Notes under the pieces: generated by a model
The model's input: only the letters and a program-made list of their open reading frames with translations
The model's database searches: none
What the model was told of the DNA's origin: nothing
Part shown: piece after piece, positions 20,518-29,988 of the stretch
Position numbering within the stretch: the stretch's first letter is position 1
Layout: each line of letters begins with the position of its first letter
DNA from: Chryseobacterium fluminis
Lineage (GTDB): Bacteria > Bacteroidota > Bacteroidia > Flavobacteriales > Weeksellaceae
DNA: 64,000 nucleotides
Assembly (NCBI RefSeq): GCF_026314945.1
Contig: NZ_CP111121.1
Location: 2,480,001 to 2,544,000 of the forward strand
Reading direction: 5' to 3'
Made by a program: the position numbers and the translations under genes

Positions 20518-21111
20518 TTATTCAGCAGCTGGCGTTTCGTCAGTGCTTTCTGCAGCAGGAGCTTCCGGAGCTTCAGCAGCAGGAGTTTCTTCCGCAGCAG
20601 GTGCAGCTTCTTCAGCTTTAGCTTCTACTGTTTCAGGCTTGTTTTGAAGAGCAGAAACAACTCTTTGAATTGGAGATTGAAGCAATCCGATGATTTCACC
20701 GATCATTTCTTCTCTAGACTTGATATTAGCTAACGCGTCCAGGTTGTTATCACCAACATAGAAAGTTTCCTGAACAAAAGCAGACTTCAGTGCCGGCTTT
20801 TCTTCTTTCTTTCTGAATCCCTGGATTAATTTAGCCGGACCGTTTGCCGTCTCAGAAATCATTAATGCAGAGTTTCCTTTAAAAGTCTGGAACATTTCAG
20901 AGTAATCTACTCCTTCCATTTGCTCCATTGCTTTTTGTAAAAGTGTATTTTTTACTACTTTTACTTTGATATTTTGTTTGAAAGCCTGTCTTCTGAATTC
21001 TGAAGACTTAGCAGCGTTCAATCCGTCTAGATCTGCTACGTATACTACTTTTGCATCCTGAAGCAAGTCTTTGATCTCTTGTATTGCTACAACTTTTTGG
21101 TCTTTTGTCAT
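20518..21111 (-). CDS. rplJ: 50S ribosomal protein L10 with extended C-terminal tail
   Basis: The first 165 residues match L10, which anchors L7/L12 dimers on the stalk: MTKDQKVVAIQEIKDLL at the start and the FKGNSALMIS region near residue 76. The protein then continues into a roughly 35-residue tail made almost only of Ala, Glu, Pro and Thr, giving 197 residues. Such low-complexity tails are known in Flavobacteriia but are not part of the conserved fold. Cotranscribed with rplA and rplL. Confidence 0.98.
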   Translation of the reverse strand: MTKDQKVVAIQEIKDLLQDAKVVYVADLDGLNAAKSSEFRRQAFKQNIKVKVVKNTLLQKAMEQMEGVDYSEMFQTFKGNSALMISETANGPAKLIQGFRKKEEKPALKSAFVQETFYVGDNNLDALANIKSREEMIGEIIGLLQSPIQRVVSALQNKPETVEAKAEEAAPAAEETPAAEAPEAPAAESTDETPAAE

Positions 21112-21128
21112 TGTCTTAAGGATTTATA

Positions 21129-21821
21129 TTAGTTTACAGATTTAGTATCAATTGCAATACCCGGGCTCATTGTAGAAGACAAATAAATGCTCTTTACATA
21201 AGTTCCTTTAGCAGCAGTCGGCTTCATTTTGATCAATGTAGAAATTAATTCCTGAGCATTTTCCTTGATCTTAGCAGCATCGAAAGATACTTTACCAATA
21301 CCAGCGTGGATAATACCGTATTTGTCTACTTTGAAGTCAATTTTACCTGCTTTTACTTCAGTTACTGCTTTACCAATTTCCATAGTTACAGTACCTGATT
21401 TAGGGTTAGGCATCAAACCTCTTGGTCCTAATACTCTACCCAAAGGTCCTAATTTACCCATAACAGCCGGCATGGTAACGATAACGTCAACATCTGTCCA
21501 ACCGTCTTTGATTTTTTGTAAATACTCATCAAGACCCACATAATCAGCACCCGCTTCTTTAGCTTCTGCTTCTTTATCTGGAGTTACTAAAGCCAAAACT
21601 TTAACATCTTTACCAGTTCCGTGAGGAAGAGATACTACACCTCTTACCATTTGGTTTGCTTTTCTCGGATCTACTCCTAATCTTACAGCGATATCTACAG
21701 AAGCATCAAACTTTGCCGTGTTCACTTCTTTTACAAGAGCTGAACCTTCTTCAAGATTATAGATTCTTCCTTTTTCTACTTTGCTTAAAGCTTCCTTTTG
21801 CTTTTTCGTTAATTTTGCCAT
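21129..21821 (-). CDS. rplA: 50S ribosomal protein L1
   Basis: 230 residues, full length. The L1 signature is seen at [15 protein letters not shown] near residue 130, with the C-terminal [19 protein letters not shown]1 binds 23S rRNA at the mobile stalk of the E site and in many bacteria represses its own operon. Located 11 bp downstream of rplK. Confidence 0.99.
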   Translation of the reverse strand: MAKLTKKQKEALSKVEKGRIYNLEEGSALVKEVNTAKFDASVDIAVRLGVDPRKANQMVRGVVSLPHGTGKDVKVLALVTPDKEAEAKEAGADYVGLDEYLQKIKDGWTDVDVIVTMPAVMGKLGPLGRVLGPRGLMPNPKSGTVTMEIGKAVTEVKAGKIDFKVDKYGIIHAGIGKVSFDAAKIKENAQELISTLIKMKPTAAKGTYVKSIYLSSTMSPGIAIDTKSVN

Positions 21822-21832
21822 TTCTATTAGTT

Positions 21833-22279
21833 TTAAGCGTTAAAAGTTGGTTTAGTTCCTGTTACTCTTAATCCCATAGATCTAGCAGTACCTGCAACCA
21901 TAGAAACTGCAGAATCCATTGTGAAACAGTTAAGATCTGCCATTTTGTCTTCAGCGATTTTTTTCACCTGATCCCAAGATACAGCACCTACTTTGTTTCT
22001 GTTTGGTTCTCCGGATCCTCCTTTGATTTTAGCTGCATCCATAAGCTGGATCGCTGCAGGTGGAGTTTTAATAACGAATTCAAAAGATTTGTCTTCGTAT
22101 ACTGTAATTACTACAGGTAAAACTTGCCCTGGCTTATCTTGGGTTCTTCCGTTAAATTGCTTACAAAACTCCATGATGTTCACACCTGCAGAACCCAAAG
22201 CTGGACCTACTGGTGGAGAAGGGTTGGCAGCGCCACCTTTCACCTGAAGTTTTACCATTTTAAAGACTTTTTTAGCCAT
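21833..22279 (-). CDS. rplK: 50S ribosomal protein L11
   Basis: 148 residues. It has the N-terminal thiostrepton-binding domain ([25 protein letters not shown]) and a C-terminal rRNA-binding domain ending [10 protein letters not shown]. Works with L10 and L12 at the GTPase-associated centre. First gene of the rplKAJL operon; a canonical promoter lies about 100 bases upstream. Confidence 0.99.
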   Translation of the reverse strand: MAKKVFKMVKLQVKGGAANPSPPVGPALGSAGVNIMEFCKQFNGRTQDKPGQVLPVVITVYEDKSFEFVIKTPPAAIQLMDAAKIKGGSGEPNRNKVGAVSWDQVKKIAEDKMADLNCFTMDSAVSMVAGTARSMGLRVTGTKPTFNA

Positions 22280-22375
22280 TTTTTGTTTTTTAAATTTGAA
22301 TAATTAATGAGTTTGGAAGCATTTATTATTCAGCAGATTACCTACTCACATACAGTAAATCTACTTTTCGGATTG

Positions 22376-22406
22376 CAAAATTATGAAATATTTTTGAAAT
22401 AGCAAA
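22376..22406 (-). promoter_or_regulatory. Candidate rplK operon promoter
   Basis: On the minus strand TTTG (22406-22403), a 19-base spacer and TAATTTTG (22383-22376) match the Bacteroidota promoter pattern. The long leader (about 90 bases) to rplK could carry the usual L1 autoregulation site, which I cannot define by eye. The remainder of the 350-bp gap up to nusG holds only the nusG terminator. Confidence 0.6.
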
Positions 22407-22583
22407 TGGAAATTACTGATTTTTAGTAAGATTATGTGAAAAAATATTTTTTAATGTAAAACATGCCGTTACCATGTATCTGAAGAAGTCACATTCCGTC
22501 AGGTAGTATCGTTAGGCTGAATCCAGAATCATACTGATTTAAATCGCTGCGCAATAATGAGTGAAGAAAGAATACTTAGGAAT

Positions 22584-22606
22584 AAAAAAAGACCGCAAAA
22601 GCGGTC
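22584..22606 (-). terminator. Terminator after nusG
   Basis: Stem GACCGC/GCGGTC with an AAAA loop at 22591-22606, followed on the minus strand by a run of seven T. Confidence 0.88.
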
Positions 22607-22629
22607 CTGATATCTTGCAGTATAATGAA

Positions 22630-23172
22630 TTATACTTTTTCTACTTGCATATAGCTCAACTCCATTGGCGTTTTTCTACCGAAGATCAAAACAGAAACCT
22701 CAATTTTCTTTTTATCTTCAAGAATTTTCTCAATCGTTCCGTTGAATCCGTTGAAAGGTCCGTCTATTACTTTCACGTTTTCCCCTACAATGTATGGAAT
22801 CTCAAGATCGCTTGCAAATTCTGAAAGCTCATCCATTCTTCCCAACATTCTGTTTACCTCAGATTTTCTCATTGGAACAGGATCTCCGCCTTTTGTCAAA
22901 CTCAGGAAAGAAATAACTCCCGGAATATTTTTGATAACGTGAGGAATCTCTCCCATCAGATCAGCTTCAATCATTAAGTATCCAGGATAGTAAGGTCTTT
23001 CTTTAGGAACTTTTTTTCCGTTTCTGATCTGAATAACCTTTTCCATAGGAATCACCACCTGAGTAACGTACTGCTCAAACCCTAAACGTTTGATTTCTGT
23101 CTCAATATAGTTTTTCACTTTATTTTCCTGTCCGCTGATTGCTTTCAGCACATACCATTTCAATTCGCTCAT
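22630..23172 (-). CDS. nusG: Transcription termination/antitermination factor NusG
   Basis: 180 residues. It has an N-terminal NGN domain (KWYVLKAISGQENKVKNYIE) and a C-terminal KOW motif (VKVIDGPFNGFNGTIEKI) near residue 128. It binds RNA polymerase and couples transcription to Rho or the ribosome. It follows secE by 21 bp, the classic secE-nusG pair, and is closed by its own terminator. Confidence 0.98.
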   Translation of the reverse strand: MSELKWYVLKAISGQENKVKNYIETEIKRLGFEQYVTQVVIPMEKVIQIRNGKKVPKERPYYPGYLMIEADLMGEIPHVIKNIPGVISFLSLTKGGDPVPMRKSEVNRMLGRMDELSEFASDLEIPYIVGENVKVIDGPFNGFNGTIEKILEDKKKIEVSVLIFGRKTPMELSYMQVEKV

Positions 23173-23193
23173 TATGGGAAAATACTTTTATAA

Positions 23194-23400
23194 TTAATTG
23201 AACAAGTTGATTAGCATTCCTATTATGTTGCTGATTGCTTTAGAAAACAATTCATCAACTCCAAAAGTAAATAAAGCCAGAATTACCGTTGCAATCGTTA
23301 CTACAATAGTAGAAGACTGCAGATCAGCCCATTTCGGCCATTCAACTTTATGTCTGAATTCGTTATAAGAACCTTTTAAAAAATCGACAAATGAACTCAT
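23194..23400 (-). CDS. secE: Preprotein translocase subunit SecE
   Basis: 68 residues with one membrane helix (about residues 31-53, TIVVTIATVILALFTFGVD) after the amphipathic segment SYNEFRHKVEWPKW, the conserved SecE signature. It is the small essential subunit of the SecYEG channel. Between tRNA-Trp and nusG, as is usual. Confidence 0.97.
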   Translation of the reverse strand: MSSFVDFLKGSYNEFRHKVEWPKWADLQSSTIVVTIATVILALFTFGVDELFSKAISNIIGMLINLFN

Positions 23401-23412
23401 AATTTATATTTG

Positions 23413-23483
23413 CACGGGCACAAGGATTCGAACCCTGATCAACGGTTTTGGAGACCGGTATCCTACCATTGGACGATGCCCGT
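23413..23483 (-). tRNA. trnW: tRNA-Trp (CCA anticodon)
   Basis: 71-nt cloverleaf on the minus strand. The acceptor ACGGGCA/TGCCCGT pairs fully, the T loop is GTTCGAATC, and the anticodon loop CTCCAAA reads CCA (plus-strand 23449-23451). The 3' CCA is not fully encoded. It lies between the tuf terminator and secE. Confidence 0.96.
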
Positions 23484-23487
23484 AATT

Positions 23488-23524
23488 AAAAAAGCTTCCG
23501 TAAGAAAGTTCCTTACGGAAGCTT
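23488..23524 (-). terminator. Terminator of tuf
   Basis: A 13-bp stem (23492-23504 with 23512-23524) and a 7-base loop, followed by a T-run on the minus strand. It sits between tuf and tRNA-Trp, so tRNA-Trp and secE-nusG either depend on readthrough or have their own start. Confidence 0.85.
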
Positions 23525-23540
23525 AATTTATTTTAAGATA

Positions 23541-24752
23541 TTAATCTAAGATTTCAGTAACCTGACCTGAACCAACTGTTCTACCTCCTTCTCTGATCGC
23601 AAATCTAAGACCTACGTTAAGAGCGATTGGCTGTAACAATTCTACAGTGATCTCTAAGTTATCACCAGGCATTACCATTTCTACTCCTTCTGGTAAGAAG
23701 ATCTCACCTGTAACGTCAGTAGTTCTTACATAGAACTGAGGACGATACTTGTTGTGGAATGGAGTGTGACGTCCACCTTCTTCCTTAGAAAGGATATAAA
23801 CAGAAGCTTTGAATTTTTTGTGTGGTTTAACAGAATCTTTCTTAGCGATTACCATACCTCTCTTGATGTCGGTTTTTTCAATACCTCTCAACAATAGACC
23901 TACGTTATCACCAGCTTCACCTCTGTCAAGGATTTTTCTGAACATCTCAACCCCTGTAATTGTAGAAGTTAATTTCTCGTCACCCATACCAACGATATCA
24001 ACAGGATCTCCAGTGTTGATAACACCAGCTTCGATTCTACCAGTTGCTACAGTACCTCTACCTGTAATAGAGAATACGTCTTCGATTGGCATCAAGAATG
24101 GCTTATCAGTATCTCTTGGTGGTTGCTCGATCCAAGTATCAACAGCATCCATCAATTCTTCAACGCTTTTGAACCATTTATCTTCAGTATCAGGAGTAGC
24201 TGCTGTAGCTGCTGTAAGAGCACCTAATGCAGAACCTTGGATAACTGGAGAGTTGTCTCCGTCAAATTCGTAAGTAGATAATAAGTCTCTAAGCTCCATT
24301 TCAACAAGCTCTAATAACTCAGCATCGTCTACCATGTCAACTTTGTTCATGAAAACAACAATTCTAGGTACGTTTACCTGACGGCAAAGTAGGATATGTT
24401 CTCTAGTCTGAGGCATAGGACCGTCAGTTGCAGCACATACTACGATAGCACCATCCATCTGAGCAGCACCCGTTACCATGTTCTTTACGTAATCCGCGTG
24501 ACCTGGACAGTCAACGTGAGCATAGTGTCTTTTTTCAGTTTCGTATTCGATGTGAGCAGTATTGATAGTAATACCTCTTTCTTTTTCTTCTGGAGCAGAG
24601 TCAATTGCAGAGAAGTCTTTTTTCTCAGCAAGACCTTTGCTAGCTAATACAGCAGAAATAGCAGCTGTAAGAGTAGTTTTACCATGGTCAACGTGACCAA
24701 TAGTACCAATGTTCAAGTGTGGTTTGTTACGATTAAACGTTTCCTTTGCCAT
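23541..24752 (-). CDS. tuf: Elongation factor Tu
   Basis: 403 residues, slightly longer than the 394-396 common in the group. GTPase motifs are G1 GHVDHGKTT (residue 18), the switch II DCPGH near residue 80, and NKVD near 135. Domains 2 and 3 are complete, ending [10 protein letters not shown]. It delivers aminoacyl-tRNA to the ribosome. Only one copy is in this window. In most Flavobacteriia the Thr-Tyr-Gly-Thr tRNA genes lie directly upstream; here they are about 10.7 kb away. Confidence 0.99.
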   Translation of the reverse strand: MAKETFNRNKPHLNIGTIGHVDHGKTTLTAAISAVLASKGLAEKKDFSAIDSAPEEKERGITINTAHIEYETEKRHYAHVDCPGHADYVKNMVTGAAQMDGAIVVCAATDGPMPQTREHILLCRQVNVPRIVVFMNKVDMVDDAELLELVEMELRDLLSTYEFDGDNSPVIQGSALGALTAATAATPDTEDKWFKSVEELMDAVDTWIEQPPRDTDKPFLMPIEDVFSITGRGTVATGRIEAGVINTGDPVDIVGMGDEKLTSTITGVEMFRKILDRGEAGDNVGLLLRGIEKTDIKRGMVIAKKDSVKPHKKFKASVYILSKEEGGRHTPFHNKYRPQFYVRTTDVTGEIFLPEGVEMVMPGDNLEITVELLQPIALNVGLRFAIREGGRTVGSGQVTEILD

Positions 24753-24796
24753 GATTTAAATTATTTATTTATTGTTTTATTCAAATTTTCGGTGTG

Positions 24797-24823
24797 CAAA
24801 TATAATGAATTTTTAAATACCAA
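24797..24823 (-). promoter_or_regulatory. Candidate tuf promoter
   Basis: On the minus strand TATATTTG (24804-24797), with TTG 16 bases upstream (24823-24821), 45 bases before the tuf ATG. The spacer is one base shorter than the usual range. The rest of the 320-bp gap up to the DUF4394 gene holds nothing I recognise. Confidence 0.5.
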
Positions 24824-25071
24824 GAATCTTTTTATTAAAAAAAATCAATATTTAAATCCCAGAGAATCACAAACCGCACATTTTAATGTATCGAAGTGCA
24901 AATTTACACAAATTTCCGGATTGAAAAAATCCTGACAACGTGTTTTGTATAAATTATGGAGTATGTATTTAATTATGAATACCATAAAAAAGGTGAAAAG
25001 ATTTTTTTATCAAAAGAAACCGTCATCATCTTTTTCTCGTAAATGCTATGTAAACCATTAAAAATAATATT

Positions 25072-26571
25072 ATGAGAAAATTACTACACCTTTGTTTAGC
25101 ATTATTTATGATGAACGCATTATCATCATGTGATGACTCTGAAGAAATGATGATGATCGAAAATATGATTCAGGGCCCCGATCTGAAAGTCTTCGGGATC
25201 ACCTCAGCGAATGAGCTGGTTTCCTTTAATGCTAACAATCCTCAACTGTTTACTTCCAAAACAGCCATTACCGGGATTACTTCAGGCGAAAAATTACTGA
25301 GTATAGACTTCAGACCTGCTACAGGAGAGCTGTACGGTTTGTCCAACTCGAGTAAACTTTATATCATCAACACTTCTACGGCGTCTGCCAGAGCAGTGGG
25401 ATCCGCAGCATTTTCTCCTGCTATTGCAGGCAGTATCGCTTCGATTGATTTTAATCCGACCGTTGACAGAATCCGCATGGTGAGCAATACCGGACAGAAT
25501 CTCCGTTTACATCCTGAAACGGGTGCCGTTGCTGCTACGGACAGCAATATCAACGGAACCGGAAGTCCTTCCGTTACGGGAATAGCGTATACCAACAGCA
25601 AAGCAGGGGTCTCTAGTACTGTTTTATATGATATAGATCCTGTTTCCGGAAAATTATTTAAGCAGGATCCTCCTAATAACGGAACCCTAGTGGAAGTCGG
25701 AAATCTGGGGGTTACATTTACAGGACAGGCTGCCTTTGATATCAAGCACGACAACAGTGTTGCTTTATTGGCTTTAAACAATAATTTACATCTGGTGGAT
25801 CTTAATAACGGGAAAGCGGTTACTATTGGTACTCTTCAGCAGAGCATCATTGACCTGGCCATTCCTACTGAAGCGGTAGCATATGCAATCGATAATTCAA
25901 ATAATCTTCAGATATTTAATCCAAACAGCCCGATGCCGGTTTCAAAAGCAGTGACGGGATTACAAAGCGGTGAAAATATTCTGGGAATCGATTTCCGTCC
26001 TTTGAACGGTCAGCTGTATGCCTTAGGAAGTTCAAGCAGGATATATACTCTTAATCTGGGAACCGGAGCAGCAACCGCTGTTGGAAGTTCTCCGTTTCCG
26101 ACATTACTTTCCGGAACCGATTTCGGATTTGATTTCAATCCTGCAGTCGATAAAATCCGGGTGGTGAGCAACACCGGTCAGAATCTCCGCTTGGATCCTG
26201 TCACCGGAGGAATTACAGCAGTAGACGCAGTGATCAATCCTGCGGGAGCAATGATCAGTGCGGCGGCTTATACCAATAATTTTGCAGGAACTACGGCAAC
26301 TACTCTATTCGTGATTGATCATAATACCGATAAATTATACCAGCAAAACCCACCTAATAACGGAACATTAGCAGAAACCGGTTCTTTGGGAATCAATATC
26401 ACCAATGCCAATGGTTTCGACATAGGAAGCATGAGCCAAAAAGCATACCTGATGGCATCCGTAGGAGGGTCTACAAAAATATATTCTGTTAATACTGCCA
26501 CGGGAGCGGCCACGTCTGTTTCGGATTATCCGAATCCGGTTAAAGCTTTTGCAGTAGGATTAGGATTTTAA
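25072..26571 (+). CDS. DUF4394 domain-containing lipoprotein with an internal duplication
   Basis: 499 residues. The signal peptide ends in a lipobox, LSSC (Cys20), so it is lipid-anchored. The body consists of two DUF4394 units of about 235 residues (roughly 35-265 and 270-497). Each opens with a V(F/Y)xI/A..N.L..F(N) strand and carries a GexLLsIDFRP..GqLYgL block and a DRIRMVSNTGQNLRL-like block. The repeats are expected to fold as a beta-propeller. Function is unknown. A hairpin follows at 26599. It is the only plus-strand gene between tuf and the efflux genes. Confidence 0.88.
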   Translation: MRKLLHLCLALFMMNALSSCDDSEEMMMIENMIQGPDLKVFGITSANELVSFNANNPQLFTSKTAITGITSGEKLLSIDFRPATGELYGLSNSSKLYIINTSTASARAVGSAAFSPAIAGSIASIDFNPTVDRIRMVSNTGQNLRLHPETGAVAATDSNINGTGSPSVTGIAYTNSKAGVSSTVLYDIDPVSGKLFKQDPPNNGTLVEVGNLGVTFTGQAAFDIKHDNSVALLALNNNLHLVDLNNGKAVTIGTLQQSIIDLAIPTEAVAYAIDNSNNLQIFNPNSPMPVSKAVTGLQSGENILGIDFRPLNGQLYALGSSSRIYTLNLGTGAATAVGSSPFPTLLSGTDFGFDFNPAVDKIRVVSNTGQNLRLDPVTGGITAVDAVINPAGAMISAAAYTNNFAGTTATTLFVIDHNTDKLYQQNPPNNGTLAETGSLGINITNANGFDIGSMSQKAYLMASVGGSTKIYSVNTATGAATSVSDYPNPVKAFAVGLGF

Positions 26572-26598
26572 AGAACTCATAATTTATTTTTTCAAGAG

Positions 26599-26630
26599 GA
26601 AGCCCGGAAAACGAATGTTTTCCGGGCTTC
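26599..26630. terminator. Hairpin after the DUF4394 gene
   Basis: A 14-bp perfect stem, GAAGCCCGGAAAAC with its complement, and a GAAT loop. It lies between convergent genes and probably terminates both, although the flanks are AT-rich rather than a pure T-run. Confidence 0.78.
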
Positions 26631-26656
26631 AATTAATATAATATAAATGAAAGAAA

Positions 26657-28972
26657 CTAAATCTGTTCAGATTTTTTCGTTCTGTTAAAAATCCAGAAGA
26701 TAATCGGAAAGATCAGCAGTGTCAATACCGTTGCCGTGATTAATCCTCCGATAATAACGATGGCAAGGGGTTTCTGAGATTCTGATCCGATCCCTGTTGA
26801 GAGCGCTGCCGGCATCAGCCCGATGGAAGCCATTAATGCGGTCATGATCACAGGACGTGTCCTCGACTTCACTCCGTTGAATATGGCATTGTCCAGACTT
26901 AATCCGTCCTTGACATTCTGATGAAACTCTGTGATAAGAATCACTCCATTCTGGATACAGATTCCCAATAAGGCGATCATCCCGACCCCGGCCGAAATCC
27001 CGAAGTTCATACGGGTTAAGTGCAGTGCGATAATTCCACCGATTAGGGCAAAGGGCACGTTTGCCAATACCAGGAGAGAATCTTTCATGTTCCCAAAAAG
27101 GATAAACAATAAGAAGAAGATTCCCAGGATGCTGATCGGCACCACCTGTGCCAGTCTTTTTGATGCCCGCTGCTGATTTTCAAACTGACCTGTCCATCCA
27201 ATGGAATATCCATCCGGGAGATCTATGGTTGCTACTTTTTTCTGGGCATCGGCAATGGTCCCACCCAAGTCACGGTCACGAATGGAGAACTTAACCCCGA
27301 TGTACCGCTTGATATCATCTCTGTAAATAAATGCTGCCCCGTTATCTTTTTCAATGGTACAGATTTCTTTTAACGGAATTTTGGCGCCGTCCTGGGTAGG
27401 AACCATCAGGGAAGCAATATCATTTTCATCCTTTCTGTACTCCTGGGAATAACGTAACCGGATCGGAAATTTTCTTTCTCCGTCAAACATTTCCGAAGCG
27501 GTCTTTCCTCCAAATGCCATTTCCAGCACAGACTGTGCATCATCCGGCATTACTCCGTAAGCTGCCATTTTATCTCTGTCCAGCACTACACTTACTTCCG
27601 GCTGACCGATATTTTTAATGATACCCGGATCCTTTACCCCTTCCACGCCTTTTATTTCTTTTAAAACCTTCTCAGCCAGTTTATCGAGGGTCTGTAAATT
27701 GTCTCCGTAAATTTTAATTCCGTTTTCGGCTTTAAAACCGGCTACGGCTTCGGCCACGTTGTCTGAAATAGGCTGTGAATAGTTAAAAGTAATTCCCTGG
27801 TAGGCCCTGAGTTTCCCGTCAATTTCTTCGATCAGCTCATCATAGCTGATCTTACGTTTCCAGTCGTCTTTGGGCTTAAGATTTACGGCAAACTGTACAA
27901 ATCCGAATCCGTTCGGGTCGGTACCGTCATTACTTCTTCCGGTCTGGGCAAGCACATCCGTCACCTCTTCAAAGCTCATGATATCTTTCTTCAGAAGATC
28001 TGCAGTCTTTAATGATTCTTTTAATGATGAACTCATCGGCATTTCTGCTGTGATCCACAAAGAGCCCTCATTGAGCTGCGGCAAAAATTCTGTTCCTAAA
28101 AATTTTCCTGAAAATAAAGTTACTGCCAGAAAGGCAATAGAGACGACCAGACTTATTTTTTTATGTTTAAAAGTAAAGTTGAAACCTTTTAATACAATCC
28201 GGTCCCAGAAATTGACAAAAGGATTGTTTTTCTCTTTTACATTTTTATTCAAAAGAATGTGGGAAAGAACCGGCACTAGGGTGAGCGTAAAGATCAGGGC
28301 TCCCATTAATGCAAATCCTAAGGTAAAGGCTAATGGAGAAAACATTTTCCCCTCTACTTTCTGGAATGAGAAAATAGGGATCAGTGAGGTGATAATAATT
28401 AACTTTGAAAAGAAGATCGCTTTCCCCAAACCGGTTCCGGTCTGCTTGATCCACCCGCCTTTAGCCATTTTATTGAACTTCTCCTGACCGTATTTCAGTG
28501 CTTTATGATCCAGCATAACGAAGAGGCCTTCGACCATAACGACAGCTCCGTCGATAATAATTCCGAAATCCACCGCTCCCAGAGAGAGCAGATTGGCGCT
28601 CATCCCGGCTATTTTCAGGCATAAGAACGCGAACAATAACGACAGCGGGATAATAATGGAAACAATTAAAGTCGTTCGCCAGTCGGCCATAAAAATCAAT
28701 ACGATTACCGTAACCAGTATAATGCCTTCCAGTAAGTTGTGCATGACGGTTTCCGTGGTGAAGTCCATCAGGTTGTCACGGTCATAGAAAGTAACCATTT
28801 TTACATCTTTCGGAAGAATCTTTTCGTTAAGCTCTTTAATTTTGGCTTTTACCCCTACCAGGACTTCACGCGGATTTTCTCCTTTTCTCATCACGACGAT
28901 TCCTTCTACCGTATCTTCATGATGATTCAATCCGGCCTGCCCTACTCTCGGTAAGGATCCGTTCATGAACAT
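26657..28972 (-). CDS. C-terminal fragment of the CusA/CzcA-type pump
   Basis: 771-residue frame that begins inside the first fragment. From GSLPRVGQAG onward it follows the family: helices 2-6 with the proton-relay region LLSLGAVDFGIIIDGAVVMVE near residue 130, the large second periplasmic loop, and helices 7-12 with GIALLGICIQNGVILI-type sequence near the end. The DFG and D residues in helix 4 (GAVDFGIIIDGAVV) mark it as a heavy-metal RND (HME) pump of the Cus/Czc kind, exporting monovalent or divalent metal ions. The ATG of this frame has no obvious ribosome-binding site and is probably not a real start. Confidence 0.8.
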   Translation of the reverse strand: MFMNGSLPRVGQAGLNHHEDTVEGIVVMRKGENPREVLVGVKAKIKELNEKILPKDVKMVTFYDRDNLMDFTTETVMHNLLEGIILVTVIVLIFMADWRTTLIVSIIIPLSLLFAFLCLKIAGMSANLLSLGAVDFGIIIDGAVVMVEGLFVMLDHKALKYGQEKFNKMAKGGWIKQTGTGLGKAIFFSKLIIITSLIPIFSFQKVEGKMFSPLAFTLGFALMGALIFTLTLVPVLSHILLNKNVKEKNNPFVNFWDRIVLKGFNFTFKHKKISLVVSIAFLAVTLFSGKFLGTEFLPQLNEGSLWITAEMPMSSSLKESLKTADLLKKDIMSFEEVTDVLAQTGRSNDGTDPNGFGFVQFAVNLKPKDDWKRKISYDELIEEIDGKLRAYQGITFNYSQPISDNVAEAVAGFKAENGIKIYGDNLQTLDKLAEKVLKEIKGVEGVKDPGIIKNIGQPEVSVVLDRDKMAAYGVMPDDAQSVLEMAFGGKTASEMFDGERKFPIRLRYSQEYRKDENDIASLMVPTQDGAKIPLKEICTIEKDNGAAFIYRDDIKRYIGVKFSIRDRDLGGTIADAQKKVATIDLPDGYSIGWTGQFENQQRASKRLAQVVPISILGIFFLLFILFGNMKDSLLVLANVPFALIGGIIALHLTRMNFGISAGVGMIALLGICIQNGVILITEFHQNVKDGLSLDNAIFNGVKSRTRPVIMTALMASIGLMPAALSTGIGSESQKPLAIVIIGGLITATVLTLLIFPIIFWIFNRTKKSEQI

Positions 28973-29756
28973 CAGCTACATTTTTTACCAGTACAGGGTT
29001 CCCGTTATCGTTCTCAATGGTAATATTCCCGATATCTGCAATAGATTTTACGAGTCCGATCCCTCTCACGACATACGCCTGTCCGTTTTTTTCGATCACA
29101 TCACCGCCGACGTTCAGGTTACTCTTCGTAACCGCATCGTACACCTGCAACGGGGTCAGATTGTATTTATCCAGGGCTCTCGGATCAATGCTTAATTCAA
29201 AAACTTTATCCTGACCTCCGAAAACATTAATGTCTGCGACGCCGGGCACTCCTCTTAAAGCACGGTCGATGACCCAATTCTGAAGGGTTAATAATTCCCG
29301 GGAATCTTTGGTTTTACTTTCCAGCGTATACCGGAAAATTTCGCCGGTAGGTCCGTAGGGTGGCTGAACTTCGGGGTCTACCTCATCAGGAAGGCTTACG
29401 GTTCTTAATTGGTTATTGACCTGATTTCTGGCAAACATGTCATCCACCCCATCGTCAAAAAGAATTTTCACAATAGAAAGACCAAACATGGTGGTACTTC
29501 TAACACTGGTTTTCTTCTGCACCGGACTCATGGCCAATTCGACGGGCGTTGTGACAAAACGCTCTACCTCTTCCGCGCTTCGCCCATTCCATTGGGTAAT
29601 AATTACAATTTGGGTATTGGTAACATCGGGAAAGGCCTCAATAGGCATATTTTTGAAACTTATAAAGCCCGCGACCGCCAGAATAGCTACCCAAATAAAG
29701 GTAAATGCCTTATTTTTTAACGAGAAAGCAATTATATTTTTAATGAATTTATTCAT
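28917..29756 (-). CDS. N-terminal fragment of the CusA/CzcA-type pump
   Basis: 279-residue frame. It has the first transmembrane helix (KAFTFIWVAILAVAGFISF, residues 17-35), the opening porter segment GWPIEAFPDV-like NMPIEAFPDVTNTQIVI, and the start of the PN1/PN2 porter subdomains up to the VLVKNVADVHE strand. The last about 14 residues (RILTESRAGRIESS) are out-of-frame and not part of the family. Alone it would lack the proton relay and docking domains. It lies about 230 bp downstream of the adaptor gene. Confidence 0.8.
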   Translation of the reverse strand: MNKFIKNIIAFSLKNKAFTFIWVAILAVAGFISFKNMPIEAFPDVTNTQIVIITQWNGRSAEEVERFVTTPVELAMSPVQKKTSVRSTTMFGLSIVKILFDDGVDDMFARNQVNNQLRTVSLPDEVDPEVQPPYGPTGEIFRYTLESKTKDSRELLTLQNWVIDRALRGVPGVADINVFGGQDKVFELSIDPRALDKYNLTPLQVYDAVTKSNLNVGGDVIEKNGQAYVVRGIGLVKSIADIGNITIENDNGNPVLVKNVADVHERILTESRAGRIESS

Positions 29757-29988
29757 AATAGAAATTAGATTAGACTTCAGCTATTATGCTAATAACTAAA
29801 TGTTTAATTGTTGGGACAATCTTAAATAAAGATGTCCATTGAAAAAAATTGAAGTTTTTGAACCATACGTTTCATTAAGGAGCAAAATAATTAAGCATCT
29901 GCAGGAGAATGAGGTAAGCGGAAGGCTTAAAATCCTCAGATATTTTTTCTTACTTGTTCTTAATGTTCAAATTACATTCAAAAAAAGA

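Larger units (their letters stand above)
26657..29756 (-). pseudogene. CusA/CzcA-type RND heavy-metal efflux pump gene, interrupted by a single frameshift
   Basis: Two overlapping minus-strand frames together give one RND pump of about 1,032 residues, the normal family length. The first frame encodes residues 1 to about 265 (VADVHE) and then runs into a stop at 28917. The next frame picks up at GSLPRVGQAGLNHHEDT. Deleting one base near 28961 joins them exactly, so the gene differs from an intact one by +1 base. The site (GAACGGATCC) has no slippery run. Either the gene is freshly inactivated or the base is a sequencing error. All other segments look intact. Confidence 0.85.

Noticed and set aside
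27870..28487. 205-codon plus-strand ORF
   Set aside because: It runs antisense inside the RND pump gene and has no domain of its own.
28917..28972. Programmed ribosomal frameshift in the RND pump
   Set aside because: No slippery heptamer, internal Shine-Dalgarno or downstream structure is visible at the junction; a mutation or sequencing error is simpler.
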